Source: Azospirillum sp. 51_20
GTDB lineage: Bacteria > Pseudomonadota > Alphaproteobacteria > RF32 > CAG-239
Assembly (NCBI GenBank): GCA_001917175.1
Contig: MNTV01000020.1
Coordinates: forward strand, 85,154 to 97,930
Direction of reading: 5' to 3'
Length of the DNA stretch: 12,777 nt
The notes under the pieces were generated by a model that saw only the letters and a list, made by a program, of their open reading frames with translations, was not told the DNA's origin and made no database searches. The translations under genes were made by a program, and so were the position numbers. Below are positions 5,653-12,766 of the stretch, one piece after another. Every line of letters begins with the position of its first letter. The first letter of the stretch is position 1.

Positions 5653-6047
5653 CAGTCTATATCCTTAAAAAATACATGGTTACCACACTCAAAACACGGC
5701 TCTTTTCCTTCTGCCCACTTGGTGTGCGGCAACGCGGCATAGGTGCAATAATGGGTTGCGCCGCCCGTGATGTCGCCCTTCTCCGCTTCCTTAATCACGT
5801 CAAAATACCGGCTATAAGCCGAATACGGCAAATTTGCCAAAATCTGACTGTTGGGGTCGGATTTGTTCCAACAGCTGAATTGAAGCGGTTTTAAGCAAAC
5901 GCCGGCCAACGTTTTCGCCGCAAACCATTTTCCCGACCTAAAACGGTTAAAAATAACGCAGGCAACGGCAATCTGCCCTTCCCGCGTTTCTCCTCTGGCC
6001 TCGCCGTAGATGGTTTTGGCCATAATTTCAAAATCATAATCAGTCAT
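5652..6047 (-). CDS. Phage endolysin, SleB-type cell wall hydrolase
   Basis: A 131-aa single-domain protein of the Hydrolase_2 (SleB) family, which cuts peptidoglycan glycan strands. Family marks are TIYGEARGE with the presumed catalytic E16, AVACVIFNR at 27-35, QFSCWN at 56-61, GATHY at 96-100 and GNHVFF near the C-terminus. C118, C121 and H124 lie close together. It has no signal peptide, so release would need a holin. The start overlaps the preceding gene by 8 bp, with AAGGA just before. Its place next to holin- and spanin-like genes supports a lysis role. Confidence 0.92.
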   Translation of the reverse strand: MTDYDFEIMAKTIYGEARGETREGQIAVACVIFNRFRSGKWFAAKTLAGVCLKPLQFSCWNKSDPNSQILANLPYSAYSRYFDVIKEAEKGDITGGATHYCTYAALPHTKWAEGKEPCFECGNHVFFKDID

Positions 6048-6276
6048 CTTTCCTTTTTCTCCGTTTGCTTTCCAACCTTTCCGTCAAAACCGCCAAAAGC
6101 TCATTTAACCGGTTGACGGATTTGTTGAGTTCGTCAATCTTCGCATCCGTTTTTCTTAAATCTCCCTCAATATGCGTCATTCTCGTTTCAATCCGGGCTT
6201 TCCACTCGCCGATCCGAATAAAATTGCACAATACCCCGATCAACGCAGAAACGCCGGTAAACAGTCCGTAGTCCAT
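6040..6276 (-). CDS. Membrane-anchored coiled-coil protein, holin-like, 78 aa
   Basis: One N-terminal membrane segment (about 4-20), then a long charged coiled coil (about 25-70) and a basic tail (KRRKRKDD). The layout recalls small holin-associated phage proteins with a coiled coil and one TM helix, but the order is reversed compared with XhlA-type proteins, so the family is uncertain. I chose ATG 6276, behind a GGAG site that directly follows a hairpin/poly-T; the longer frame from 6360 would run through that hairpin. The gene overlaps the endolysin start by 8 bp. Confidence 0.75.
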   Translation of the reverse strand: MDYGLFTGVSALIGVLCNFIRIGEWKARIETRMTHIEGDLRKTDAKIDELNKSVNRLNELLAVLTERLESKRRKRKDD

Positions 6277-6299
6277 AGTCTTTTTTTCTCCATTAAAAA

Positions 6300-6319
6300 A
6301 GCCCGCATTTCTGCGGGCT
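6300..6319 (-). terminator. Hairpin terminator before the lysis cassette
   Basis: AGCCCGCA (6300-6307) pairs with TGCGGGCT (6312-6319) around a 4-base loop, followed leftward by six T. It lies 7 bp after the stop of the 66-aa gene and just before the ribosome site of the holin-like gene, so it would limit transcription into the lysis genes. Confidence 0.75.
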
Positions 6320-6325
6320 GTCGTC

Positions 6326-6526
6326 TTAAACTTTCCTGTCATAATAATTTGCCTCGGCAAGATTTTTCTCGACCTTGCTCATGTCCTTTAATATGTCGGA
6401 CATGTTCATCATCGCTTCCCAGCTTATGTTTTTATTCTCCCGGGCGTATTTCTCCATCTCCTCAATAAGCATTTTAACGCCTTTGTGCATAGCTTCGCGC
6501 ATTAAGTTAATTTCCTCTTTTGACAT
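6326..6526 (-). CDS. Small helical phage protein, 66 aa
   Basis: A Met-, Glu- and Lys-rich, helical, acidic protein without membrane segments; family not recognised. The ATG at 6526 is preferred over the in-frame TTG two codons earlier because GGGGAG stands eight bases before it. It starts 2 bp after the stop of the short frame at 6529-6678 and ends just before a terminator hairpin. Confidence 0.65.
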   Translation of the reverse strand: MSKEEINLMREAMHKGVKMLIEEMEKYARENKNISWEAMMNMSDILKDMSKVEKNLAEANYYDRKV

Positions 6527-6528
6527 TT

Positions 6529-6678
6529 TCAATTCTCCCCGTATTTTTTGAAATACTCCATCAGCTGCGCCGGTGTATCAGCTTTTATTTTGATGTCGCC
6601 GAGCATGTTTTTGAAACTTTTATCCGGCAAATCATCGGCATATTTGCGGATCAAACCATCCAAAACCTCAACATCAAT
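6529..6678 (-). CDS. Possible small ORF (up to 49 aa) lacking a usual start codon
   Basis: The 142-bp gap between the discoidin-like gene and the 66-aa gene is filled by one open frame reading DVEVLDGLIRKYADDL..., helical and charged, ending KKYGEN. It has no early ATG or GTG. Possible starts are ATT 6678 (GGGA seven bases upstream), TTG 6663 or TTG 6654. Alternatively a +1 frameshift at the stop of the upstream gene (GAT TGA) would join it to that protein as a C-terminal extension, or the assembly has an indel. Its end abuts the next gene with normal phage spacing, which supports translation. Confidence 0.45.
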   Translation of the reverse strand: MDVEVLDGLIRKYADDLPDKSFKNMLGDIKIKADTPAQLMEYFKKYGEN

Positions 6679-7609
6679 CCGTTTTTCCCATCACCCATTC
6701 GCCGTTTGCGTTTTTATAAATATGCGCCGGCAAACTCAAATCCGCTACTTCAGTCATATCCGCATAGCCTTCCGGCCGTTCGAACGTATCATCCGGCGAC
6801 AGCAGATAAAGCGCCGGCTTGTCAGTACCGGTCAACAAATACATTTTAAGATCAACCGCCGAACCGTCGTCCGTATAATTGATCAGATTGCCACCTTCCT
6901 CATAAGGCTTCATCACAAGCGTTTGCTCACCGAACGTTTTGCTTTTGTGATAAAAGGGCTGCGTAATCAGCTGCATGTAGTCTTCCAAATAAACTCTTAT
7001 CGTTGGCGTCATGTTTCCTTCGGCAAGTGAACAGGAAACCGTTCCCGACGTTGCCAGAAGCGAAGCTTCATACAGGTCGCACGATCCGTTTTCGGCACCG
7101 GTCAGGATATAATATTGATACGGCTGCTTTGGTGAAAGCGTCACTTCGCTTAAAACCTGATAGCGCTCCGCCGTATTTATCAACAGTTCTCCCGTTTCGT
7201 CGGAATACTCGCGCCTGGTCCAGGCATTGTAAACCGACAACGGATTGTTGCTGCCGTACAGACGCCAGTTGTCGTATCCGTTTGTCACTTTGGTCTTAAA
7301 ACTCCGGGCTTTAACCGCCGTCGGGAATTTCCAGACGATTTTATAATTGCCGGTATAAGTTTCGACGTTTTTGTCAAAAGCATTGATATTGTCAGCGGCA
7401 AGAACCATATAAGCCGGATCTTTGGTCGGCGTCTCCAGCCAGGTTTTAAGACTTTCGTCATCTTGATACGTCTGCACCTTGTCAGACGTCAGCGCATTCA
7501 GAGGAAACTCTCTGTCTTGCGTACTGTTCTCAAAAACGTACGCGGCAGCTACTGCCTTGCCGCCCATATTGCTGTTTGTTTTTCCCAGCATAGCTAAAAA
7601 CTCCCTCAT
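6674..7609 (-). CDS. Phage tail protein with discoidin-like domain, 311 aa
   Basis: Residues about 85-188 have the pattern of an F5/8 type C (discoidin) carbohydrate-binding domain: WKFPTAVKARSFK, then NWRLYGSNN (residues 114-122), a Trp/Thr stretch, PYQYYILTG near 163-171 and a closing CDLYEASLL. Residues 200-311 are beta-rich and unrecognised, ending NANGEWVMGKTD. It directly follows the tail fibre-like gene with an ATGA overlap, so a receptor-binding or tail-tip role is likely. The ATG at 7609 is chosen because of that overlap; a GTG at 7615 is possible. The assignment is by pattern and context. Confidence 0.7.
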   Translation of the reverse strand: MREFLAMLGKTNSNMGGKAVAAAYVFENSTQDREFPLNALTSDKVQTYQDDESLKTWLETPTKDPAYMVLAADNINAFDKNVETYTGNYKIVWKFPTAVKARSFKTKVTNGYDNWRLYGSNNPLSVYNAWTRREYSDETGELLINTAERYQVLSEVTLSPKQPYQYYILTGAENGSCDLYEASLLATSGTVSCSLAEGNMTPTIRVYLEDYMQLITQPFYHKSKTFGEQTLVMKPYEEGGNLINYTDDGSAVDLKMYLLTGTDKPALYLLSPDDTFERPEGYADMTEVADLSLPAHIYKNANGEWVMGKTD

Positions 7610-8688
7610 TGACACAAAATCGTCGGAATAACAACGGCTTCTTCCGGCTTTTCTTTTGCCCAGATCCGCACATAACCGGCACCGCTCTCCGCCACCGGTG
7701 CAAAATTGCCACTTTCCGAATCCGCCAACGAAAATATTACCGTCGGTACCAAAGAATCCCCTATTTCCGGCAGAACAATATCCGCCTTATACGGATATTC
7801 ATCATAAGTTGCATCTTGAACAAAAGAGGCGACCGGTACATTGACATTTGCGTATTTGTAGAGTTCTGCCGCCTCGGCCAGGTTAGCCTTGGCTTTCTCA
7901 AAAGCATCTTCCAACCCCGCGATATATCCGTTATAAGCATCCTGCAAATCAGCCAGCGCATTTTCCAGCTCTTTTTTCAGCGCATCGACATCAAAACGGG
8001 AGATTTCCGCCGTATTGTTAACCACCTGAATATATAAAGGCAAACGAACATGTTTCGGGTAGCCCTCATTGCTTCCGCTCACCGAAGACTTGCGGTAATT
8101 GGCTTGTGCTGGCGAATCGCTTGCCCCGTACACATAAAGCAGCCTTCCGCCGCCGGCACAGGCCGAATTTGCCCCCGGAAGCCCATGCGTATGGCTTTTT
8201 ATCTGGTCGTTATAAACCGTTCCAAGTTCTGAAAGCTGACTGATCGAACTGATAAAACGGATAATTTTCGGCAATCGAACATGGCCGTTCAGCGTATCGA
8301 TATAAAAACACGGGCATTCGCCGTATTCTTCCACTATATCGTTAAAAGCCGCGTTACTTTCCACCGTCGGCACGGCGTTAATCCCAGCCAACCGATTAAG
8401 TTCGTTCCAAAAATCCGGATAAAGGATTTTGCAGTTGGTAATCGTTTCGCCCGTCCACAACGGATACGCCCCGGTCGGCGTTTCCCCTTTTATGGAAAAA
8501 TAAATGTCAAACATTTCCCGTGTCGGTTTTTCTTCCAAATCCGCAATTGCCTGATTGATTGCGTTTATCTCAGTAATAACCGAGTTGGCAAAAATTTTCA
8601 CCTGATCAAAATCGGCGTTGACCTCCGAGGCCACCGCTTTTTCTCCGCCCTCAAAAACATAAGGGTAAACAATATTTGTTACCGCCAT
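7606..8688 (-). CDS. Phage tail fibre / collar-like protein, 360 aa
   Basis: The N-terminus (EGGEKAVASEVNADFDQVKIF, residues 13-33) matches a start found in many phage tail proteins. The middle (about 68-225) resembles phage tail collar domains: PTGAYPLWTG, RLPKIIRF, the metal-binding-type SHTHG (H166, H168) and YPKHVRLPLYIQVVN. A coiled coil (about 232-280) and a beta-rich C-terminal domain (about 285-360) follow, as in trimeric fibres. Start ATG 8688 has GAGG seven bases upstream; the ATG at 8703 is part of the leader and too early. It is separated from the ejection-type gene by a terminator hairpin. Confidence 0.8.
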   Translation of the reverse strand: MAVTNIVYPYVFEGGEKAVASEVNADFDQVKIFANSVITEINAINQAIADLEEKPTREMFDIYFSIKGETPTGAYPLWTGETITNCKILYPDFWNELNRLAGINAVPTVESNAAFNDIVEEYGECPCFYIDTLNGHVRLPKIIRFISSISQLSELGTVYNDQIKSHTHGLPGANSACAGGGRLLYVYGASDSPAQANYRKSSVSGSNEGYPKHVRLPLYIQVVNNTAEISRFDVDALKKELENALADLQDAYNGYIAGLEDAFEKAKANLAEAAELYKYANVNVPVASFVQDATYDEYPYKADIVLPEIGDSLVPTVIFSLADSESGNFAPVAESGAGYVRIWAKEKPEEAVVIPTILCQ

Positions 8689-8709
8689 ATTCTTTCCTCT
8701 CATAAGAAA

Positions 8710-8731
8710 AAGGCACCGCCTCCGGTGCCTT
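8710..8731 (-). terminator. Hairpin terminator between ejection and tail fibre genes
   Basis: AAGGCACCG (8710-8718) pairs with CGGTGCCTT (8723-8731), followed leftward by TTTTTCTT. The stop codon of the 799-aa gene overlaps the stem, and the next ribosome site begins right after the T run. Confidence 0.8.
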
Positions 8732-11129
8732 ATCTGTTTCTCAAATTGTTATACGCTGCCGATGACAAACCTGCCGACAACAAAGGATTGATATTTATCG
8801 GTGAACCAAGAGAACGATAAGCATTTAGTCCTTTTCTGAGCTCTGTTACATTCGGGTTCGTCAACAAGTCAGCAAGTTTAACATTGTTTCTGTCCGTAAA
8901 ATACCTTTCAACCGGCGCCACAACTTCTCCGATAATACCGGTCGGGTTTTTAAGAATCCTCATTACCATATTAGACTTATCGCGCAATGTTTGTTTTTCG
9001 GCTGTCTGTGACCCTTTAAGCAATTGGTTATAGTTTTGGTTTAGCCGAATTGCCTGTTTGGCCTTATCAATAACAGCATTAGCCTTATCGTTACCAAGAG
9101 CAATACGCATTTTGTCTTGAACATTTTGCGGCATAATTGCCTTAAAACCAAGCGCCTCATTTTCTCTTGAGCCTATTCTGCCAAGCAAGTCATCCCTTAA
9201 ACCAATAGCTAAAGCAGCTTTCTCATGCTGTCCGAGTTTTGCAACATCGGCAGCAAAATCACTCGGATTTTTTGAGTTTGTAAAAACGTCTTTACTCATT
9301 CCGGCAGCATCCTCAAATTTGTGCGCATCTGAATATATACCACGCGCTAATTTATAATCTGGAACAATTTCATCAAGCACAGGATCAAGTTCTTTCAAGA
9401 CCGAACGAGCCTCGTAACCGGAAAAATCGCTATAAGATTTTGATTGTTCATTCAGGGCGCGACGCGCTTCGTTGATAACTCTAAAATCAGTATCCGGCAA
9501 ATCCTTTAATGAGCTATGAGCTTTTTTCACACGGGAAACCGCATTTGCCAAAACCGAATTATCATTGACAAGAGAGCCTATTTTTGATAAACTATTATTA
9601 CTTCCTCCTGAGGGACTTATCCCCATATCAGAAAGGAAGGGGTCCTTGACAGATAAGTTGTCAAGTGGCGCTTTAAAGTTTTTAGCTACCCCTCTCACAT
9701 CCGTTTTAGGAAATTTATTAAAAATTTCTCCTGCTTTTCTCTGCATAACCAAATCATAAATCGGCTTGTTTTTATTTACATCCCAAAGATATTTTTTCAT
9801 GAAATAATTTGTAGGTATACCCTCAGGAGAAAAACCTTTGGCAGAAATATCCGCATCCATGAAAGTATCGGCTAACGTATTGGCCATGCCCCGGCGCTGG
9901 CTGTCTTTCACAAAGTGTTCAATCCCGTCTTTTCCGTCCAAATATAATCCCATGTTTATCTTTTTTGCCTTTTCCTGAAGAATTTGTGCCGCTTTTTCCG
10001 GAGATATTTCCCCCAAAAACTCTCGCTCTGCCATCGGCATTTTTTTCAGTTTTCCAGCTATCTCATAAATTTCCAAATCTCCCAAATTCTCAAGCCGCTT
10101 ATATATAGGAGCTACTTCTCGTTGCGCTCTATCAGCTACTTCGGCAATACTGGCACCTCGTGTCTGTGAACCGAGTACATTGTCAATAAAACTTCTCAGT
10201 TCCTGCGGCTGTCTTTCTTTCGCCGCTTCAAGCGTTGATTGTAAAGCATATCCTGCCCGCGGTGTTTTTTGCCTTATTCCCTGTGCAACATCCACTATCG
10301 GCGCTTCCGCAACTTCAATAATACTTTTGCCTCCACGTTCCGCATCTTGTAATGCCTTATCAAACACATCTTTTGCGTATTGCTTATTACCGGTATTTTG
10401 GGCAATATCCTTTTCTAACTTAGCAGCAGTTTTAACCGCCGGGGGAGTAGAAGTAAAGACACGTCTCAGACCCTTGGCACTTCTCCCAATGCCGTGAATT
10501 CCAAACGGCAATGCGGCGCCGAAAGCCGCGCCCCAGGCCACATTTTCCGGCAGTTCATCCATACTGTCCGAACCCGTTGCGCCGTAGGCCGCACCTTCCA
10601 AGCCGCCGCTGGCGTTTGCAAGTTTCAGACCCTTTAGGCCGGCTTTGCTCAAACCTTTGACTAACGCACCGCCCGCGCCCTGCATATTTCCACCCAGCTC
10701 AGAAGCAAATTTTGCCGCTTTATTCCAGCCGCCCAAACCGGCACTTTCCGCCGAGCGCTGCAAATCCGCGTCAAGCGACGCCAAATGACTGCCCATCTTT
10801 CTGTCCAGCCAATCCGTCGCGCCCAGAGTTGCGCCGCCGGCCACTCGCCCCAAACCAGAAACAACGCCCTGCCCGAAGCCCTTCACCCCTTCTTTCGCTA
10901 TATCCAAAGCCCCGAACCCTTGCGGACGAAGGCCGGCGGCAAGCCCTGCCGCTTCCGCCTTCTGGCTCTCCGTCAGCGGACGCAATCCCTGACGCAACCC
11001 GTTGTATTGCTGTTTTTGACGTTCAAAAGCATCGGGAAATTTTTGCAAAATCATTCCCCGGATTTCTTCCCGCGACATATTATCGGGAAAACGGATTTTT
11101 TGTCCGTCCGGCATTCTCACTATCGGCAT
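8730..11129 (-). CDS. Large phage protein of DNA-ejection / internal virion type, 799 aa
   Basis: The N-terminus has the MPDG..I.FPD.MSREEIRGMI motif (residues 6-28), common at the start of phage internal or ejection proteins. Residues about 75-225 are Gly/Ala-rich with repeated hydrophobic stretches (VVSGLGRVAGGATLGA, GAAFGAALPFG) suited to membrane insertion. The rest is long, charged and helical, with FRVINEARRALNEQ near 540 and a Pro/Asn-rich tail. Together with the preceding repeat protein it would leave the virion with the DNA, as in podoviruses. GGAG lies eight bases before the ATG. Base composition changes sharply near 10450-10500: codons 1 to about 215 are GC-rich and the rest AT-rich. 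No enzymatic motif is seen. Confidence 0.7.
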   Translation of the reverse strand: MPIVRMPDGQKIRFPDNMSREEIRGMILQKFPDAFERQKQQYNGLRQGLRPLTESQKAEAAGLAAGLRPQGFGALDIAKEGVKGFGQGVVSGLGRVAGGATLGATDWLDRKMGSHLASLDADLQRSAESAGLGGWNKAAKFASELGGNMQGAGGALVKGLSKAGLKGLKLANASGGLEGAAYGATGSDSMDELPENVAWGAAFGAALPFGIHGIGRSAKGLRRVFTSTPPAVKTAAKLEKDIAQNTGNKQYAKDVFDKALQDAERGGKSIIEVAEAPIVDVAQGIRQKTPRAGYALQSTLEAAKERQPQELRSFIDNVLGSQTRGASIAEVADRAQREVAPIYKRLENLGDLEIYEIAGKLKKMPMAEREFLGEISPEKAAQILQEKAKKINMGLYLDGKDGIEHFVKDSQRRGMANTLADTFMDADISAKGFSPEGIPTNYFMKKYLWDVNKNKPIYDLVMQRKAGEIFNKFPKTDVRGVAKNFKAPLDNLSVKDPFLSDMGISPSGGSNNSLSKIGSLVNDNSVLANAVSRVKKAHSSLKDLPDTDFRVINEARRALNEQSKSYSDFSGYEARSVLKELDPVLDEIVPDYKLARGIYSDAHKFEDAAGMSKDVFTNSKNPSDFAADVAKLGQHEKAALAIGLRDDLLGRIGSRENEALGFKAIMPQNVQDKMRIALGNDKANAVIDKAKQAIRLNQNYNQLLKGSQTAEKQTLRDKSNMVMRILKNPTGIIGEVVAPVERYFTDRNNVKLADLLTNPNVTELRKGLNAYRSLGSPININPLLSAGLSSAAYNNLRNR

Positions 11130-11142
11130 TTTCTAATCTCCA

Positions 11143-12408
11143 TTAAAAAAAGTCTGAATAATCAACCACATCATCAGTAACCATGTCAGAAACTGACAAT
11201 TCATGTATTTTTTTTGCTGCTTCAGTCATATAATCCAAAGCGCCTAAAATCTCTTCTGCCGAACTGTTCTCATTCAACCCGGCTGTAGCCATTTCTATTT
11301 CTCTGGCCGTATTCATTCCGCTTTGTCCATTTGCTTTGGCCTGAGCAATCAAATCGTTGCGAATGCTGCCGAGATTGCGAATAACTTCACCGCGTTTTCT
11401 CAAATCATCGGCTTTCATACCAAACGTTCCTCCGGTGTATCGTGAAACAGCCGCACCAATCGGCGCATAAGGCCCAACTACATTCGGATTTTCTTTGACT
11501 AGATTTTTCAGATTATCCAAATTATAAACAGCATTTCGGTAATTCTTATCTGCGTTGGCGGCTATTTTTTGTTGTTCAGCTGCATTTTTTCCTGCTTGCG
11601 CCAAATATGCGTCATCATATTTTTTATTACCGGTCATCACATAACCGTTGACTACATCCCCCGACTGATAACCGGTATTCTGAATTGATTGTTTTGCCAT
11701 TAACAACGCCAAATCGTTTTGAAACTGCCGTTGTTCGTCTTCCAGTTGGCGGTTTCTCTCCTCCGCCCTCAAACCGGCATCATAGTTCCGGGCATCTGCA
11801 AGGATGTCAGCATTATATCGGCGCTCATCCTCTTTCCTGCGATCATACAGACCTTCATCATAAGTGCGTTGCAAAGCAAGCTGATCCGCATTATAGTTCC
11901 TTTGATCCTGCAACTGCCTTGCGGCATAATCGCGGCTATCTTGAGTACGCTCCCAATAACGCTCGTTATTTCTTGCCTCATCCGCCAAAGCCCAATCGCG
12001 GTTCTGAAGAGCCTGATTTACCGCAAATGCCCTTCTTTCTGCTGCCTGATCTGCTTGAAATTCTCGGTCAAGCCGTGCCTGATCCGCCTGAAAACTCCGA
12101 CCAAGTTCATTTTGGCGGGTGGTATTTGCCCAGCCTTCACGGGTAAAAGCCTGCCCGACATCCCGATCTTCAACCGCCCACTCCCTCGCCAAATTGGCTC
12201 TTTCGTTTGCATACTGATTATTGATTGCCAATTGCTGCAATGTTCGCTCAAATGCCGCGTTTGCCGCTTCTTTCTGCGCTTCAATTTGCCGGTTAAGCAT
12301 ATCGGTCTTAAAATCCCTGTCCCTCTGCTCTTTAGCCAGAGCGTCGGCGCGTTCCTGCTGCTTTAAGGCCAACCGATTGGCATATTGCCGGTTTTGGTTC
12401 GAGCGCAT
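11143..12408 (-). CDS. Phage protein with 11-residue (hendecad) repeats, 421 aa
   Basis: Residues about 30-225 are rich in Gln, Arg, Ala and Asp and follow an 11-residue period headed by R-x-aromatic: W77, F88, then after a 7-residue insert F106, F117, F128, W139, Y161, Y172, Y183, then after a 4-residue insert Y198 and Y209. This predicts a long, straight coiled coil or helical bundle. Residues 290-421 are a separate helical domain (KNLVKENPNVVGPYAPIG, GQSGMNTAREIEMATAGL) of a kind found in phage ejection proteins. The ATG at 12408 has only AGG touching it and lies inside the preceding gene in another frame, so the true N-terminus may come from a fusion with that gene. Confidence 0.75.
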   Translation of the reverse strand: MRSNQNRQYANRLALKQQERADALAKEQRDRDFKTDMLNRQIEAQKEAANAAFERTLQQLAINNQYANERANLAREWAVEDRDVGQAFTREGWANTTRQNELGRSFQADQARLDREFQADQAAERRAFAVNQALQNRDWALADEARNNERYWERTQDSRDYAARQLQDQRNYNADQLALQRTYDEGLYDRRKEDERRYNADILADARNYDAGLRAEERNRQLEDEQRQFQNDLALLMAKQSIQNTGYQSGDVVNGYVMTGNKKYDDAYLAQAGKNAAEQQKIAANADKNYRNAVYNLDNLKNLVKENPNVVGPYAPIGAAVSRYTGGTFGMKADDLRKRGEVIRNLGSIRNDLIAQAKANGQSGMNTAREIEMATAGLNENSSAEEILGALDYMTEAAKKIHELSVSDMVTDDVVDYSDFF

Positions 12409-12640
12409 CCTGCAAGTTACCGCCGGTCAGGGCAACACCCAAACCTGCACCGAGGCCGCCCCAAAGCGTACGTCCTGCGTTTGAACCGGCAAAGTTTTCG
12501 AAACGTCCCCATGCGCTTTGCGGACGCGCCTGTTGCTGCTGCCTCTGCCGCTCTTCCGCCATCCGCAAAACATTGTCTACCGGCGTCGGATCGTTGACGT
12601 CTCCGGTTTCAGCAATCCTGTACATTCTGCTTAAATCCAT
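12332..12640 (-). CDS. Gly-rich phage protein, 102 aa; possibly the N-terminus of the next protein
   Basis: The start at ATG 12640 (MDLSRMYRI) has GGAG nine bases upstream; the ATG at 12655 lies in the leader. The product has a Gln-rich helix (about 30-40), then SAWGRFENFAG and a Gly/Ala/Leu stretch (about 60-80) typical of membrane-seeking ejection proteins. The last 23 residues or so, from EPKPAICQ on, look like an out-of-frame reading of the next gene, whose good frame begins within GGATGCGC. The 77-bp overlap is long for phage genes. Either two overlapping genes, a +1 frameshift, or an assembly indel. Confidence 0.55.
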   Translation of the reverse strand: MDLSRMYRIAETGDVNDPTPVDNVLRMAEERQRQQQQARPQSAWGRFENFAGSNAGRTLWGGLGAGLGVALTGGNLQDALEPKPAICQSVGLKAAGTRRRSG

Positions 12641-12661
12641 AAGAAAAAACTCCATAAAAAA

Positions 12662-12691
12662 AAGCCCTGAACCCCAACGGGCGCAAGGCTT
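12662..12691 (-). terminator. Hairpin terminator before the Gly-rich phage gene
   Basis: AAGCC (12662-12666) pairs with GGCTT (12687-12691), enclosing an inner CCC/GGG stem, followed leftward by a run of about eight T and then the GGAG ribosome site. It implies leftward transcription arriving from the right. Confidence 0.6.
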
Positions 12692-12718
12692 GACACAGTA
12701 TTACTTTTGTCTTATAAA
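12690..12718 (+). promoter_or_regulatory. Sigma70-like rightward promoter at the right edge
   Basis: TTGACA (12690-12695), a 17-bp spacer, TATAAA (12713-12718): close to consensus and opposite in direction to all phage genes in the window. Its transcript would begin near 12725 with a hairpin. Confidence 0.6.
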
Positions 12719-12724
12719 AGAAAA

Positions 12725-12746
12725 GTCCGTTGCTGGAACAACGGAC
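12725..12746. terminator. Hairpin at the right edge (leader stem or leftward terminator)
   Basis: GTCCGTTG (12725-12732) pairs with CAACGGAC (12739-12746). Leftward it is followed by TTTTCTTTT, so it could end an operon coming from the right. Rightward it would form the very 5' end of the RNA from the promoter at 12690-12718. Confidence 0.6.
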
Positions 12747-12759
12747 AATTTACCTAACC

Positions 12760-12766
12760 AAAGGAG
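12760..12766 (+). promoter_or_regulatory. Ribosome binding site for a gene starting beyond the right edge
   Basis: AAAGGAG is followed by 11 bases to the window end with no start codon, so a rightward gene could begin at the first bases outside. It agrees with the promoter just upstream. The alternative is the tail of a leftward gene stopping at TAG in this stretch. Confidence 0.4.

Noticed and set aside
6277..6360. Longer N-terminus (start 6360) for the holin-like protein
   Set aside because: It would be translated through the terminator hairpin and poly-T; the ATG at 6276 follows a GGAG and begins directly with the membrane segment.
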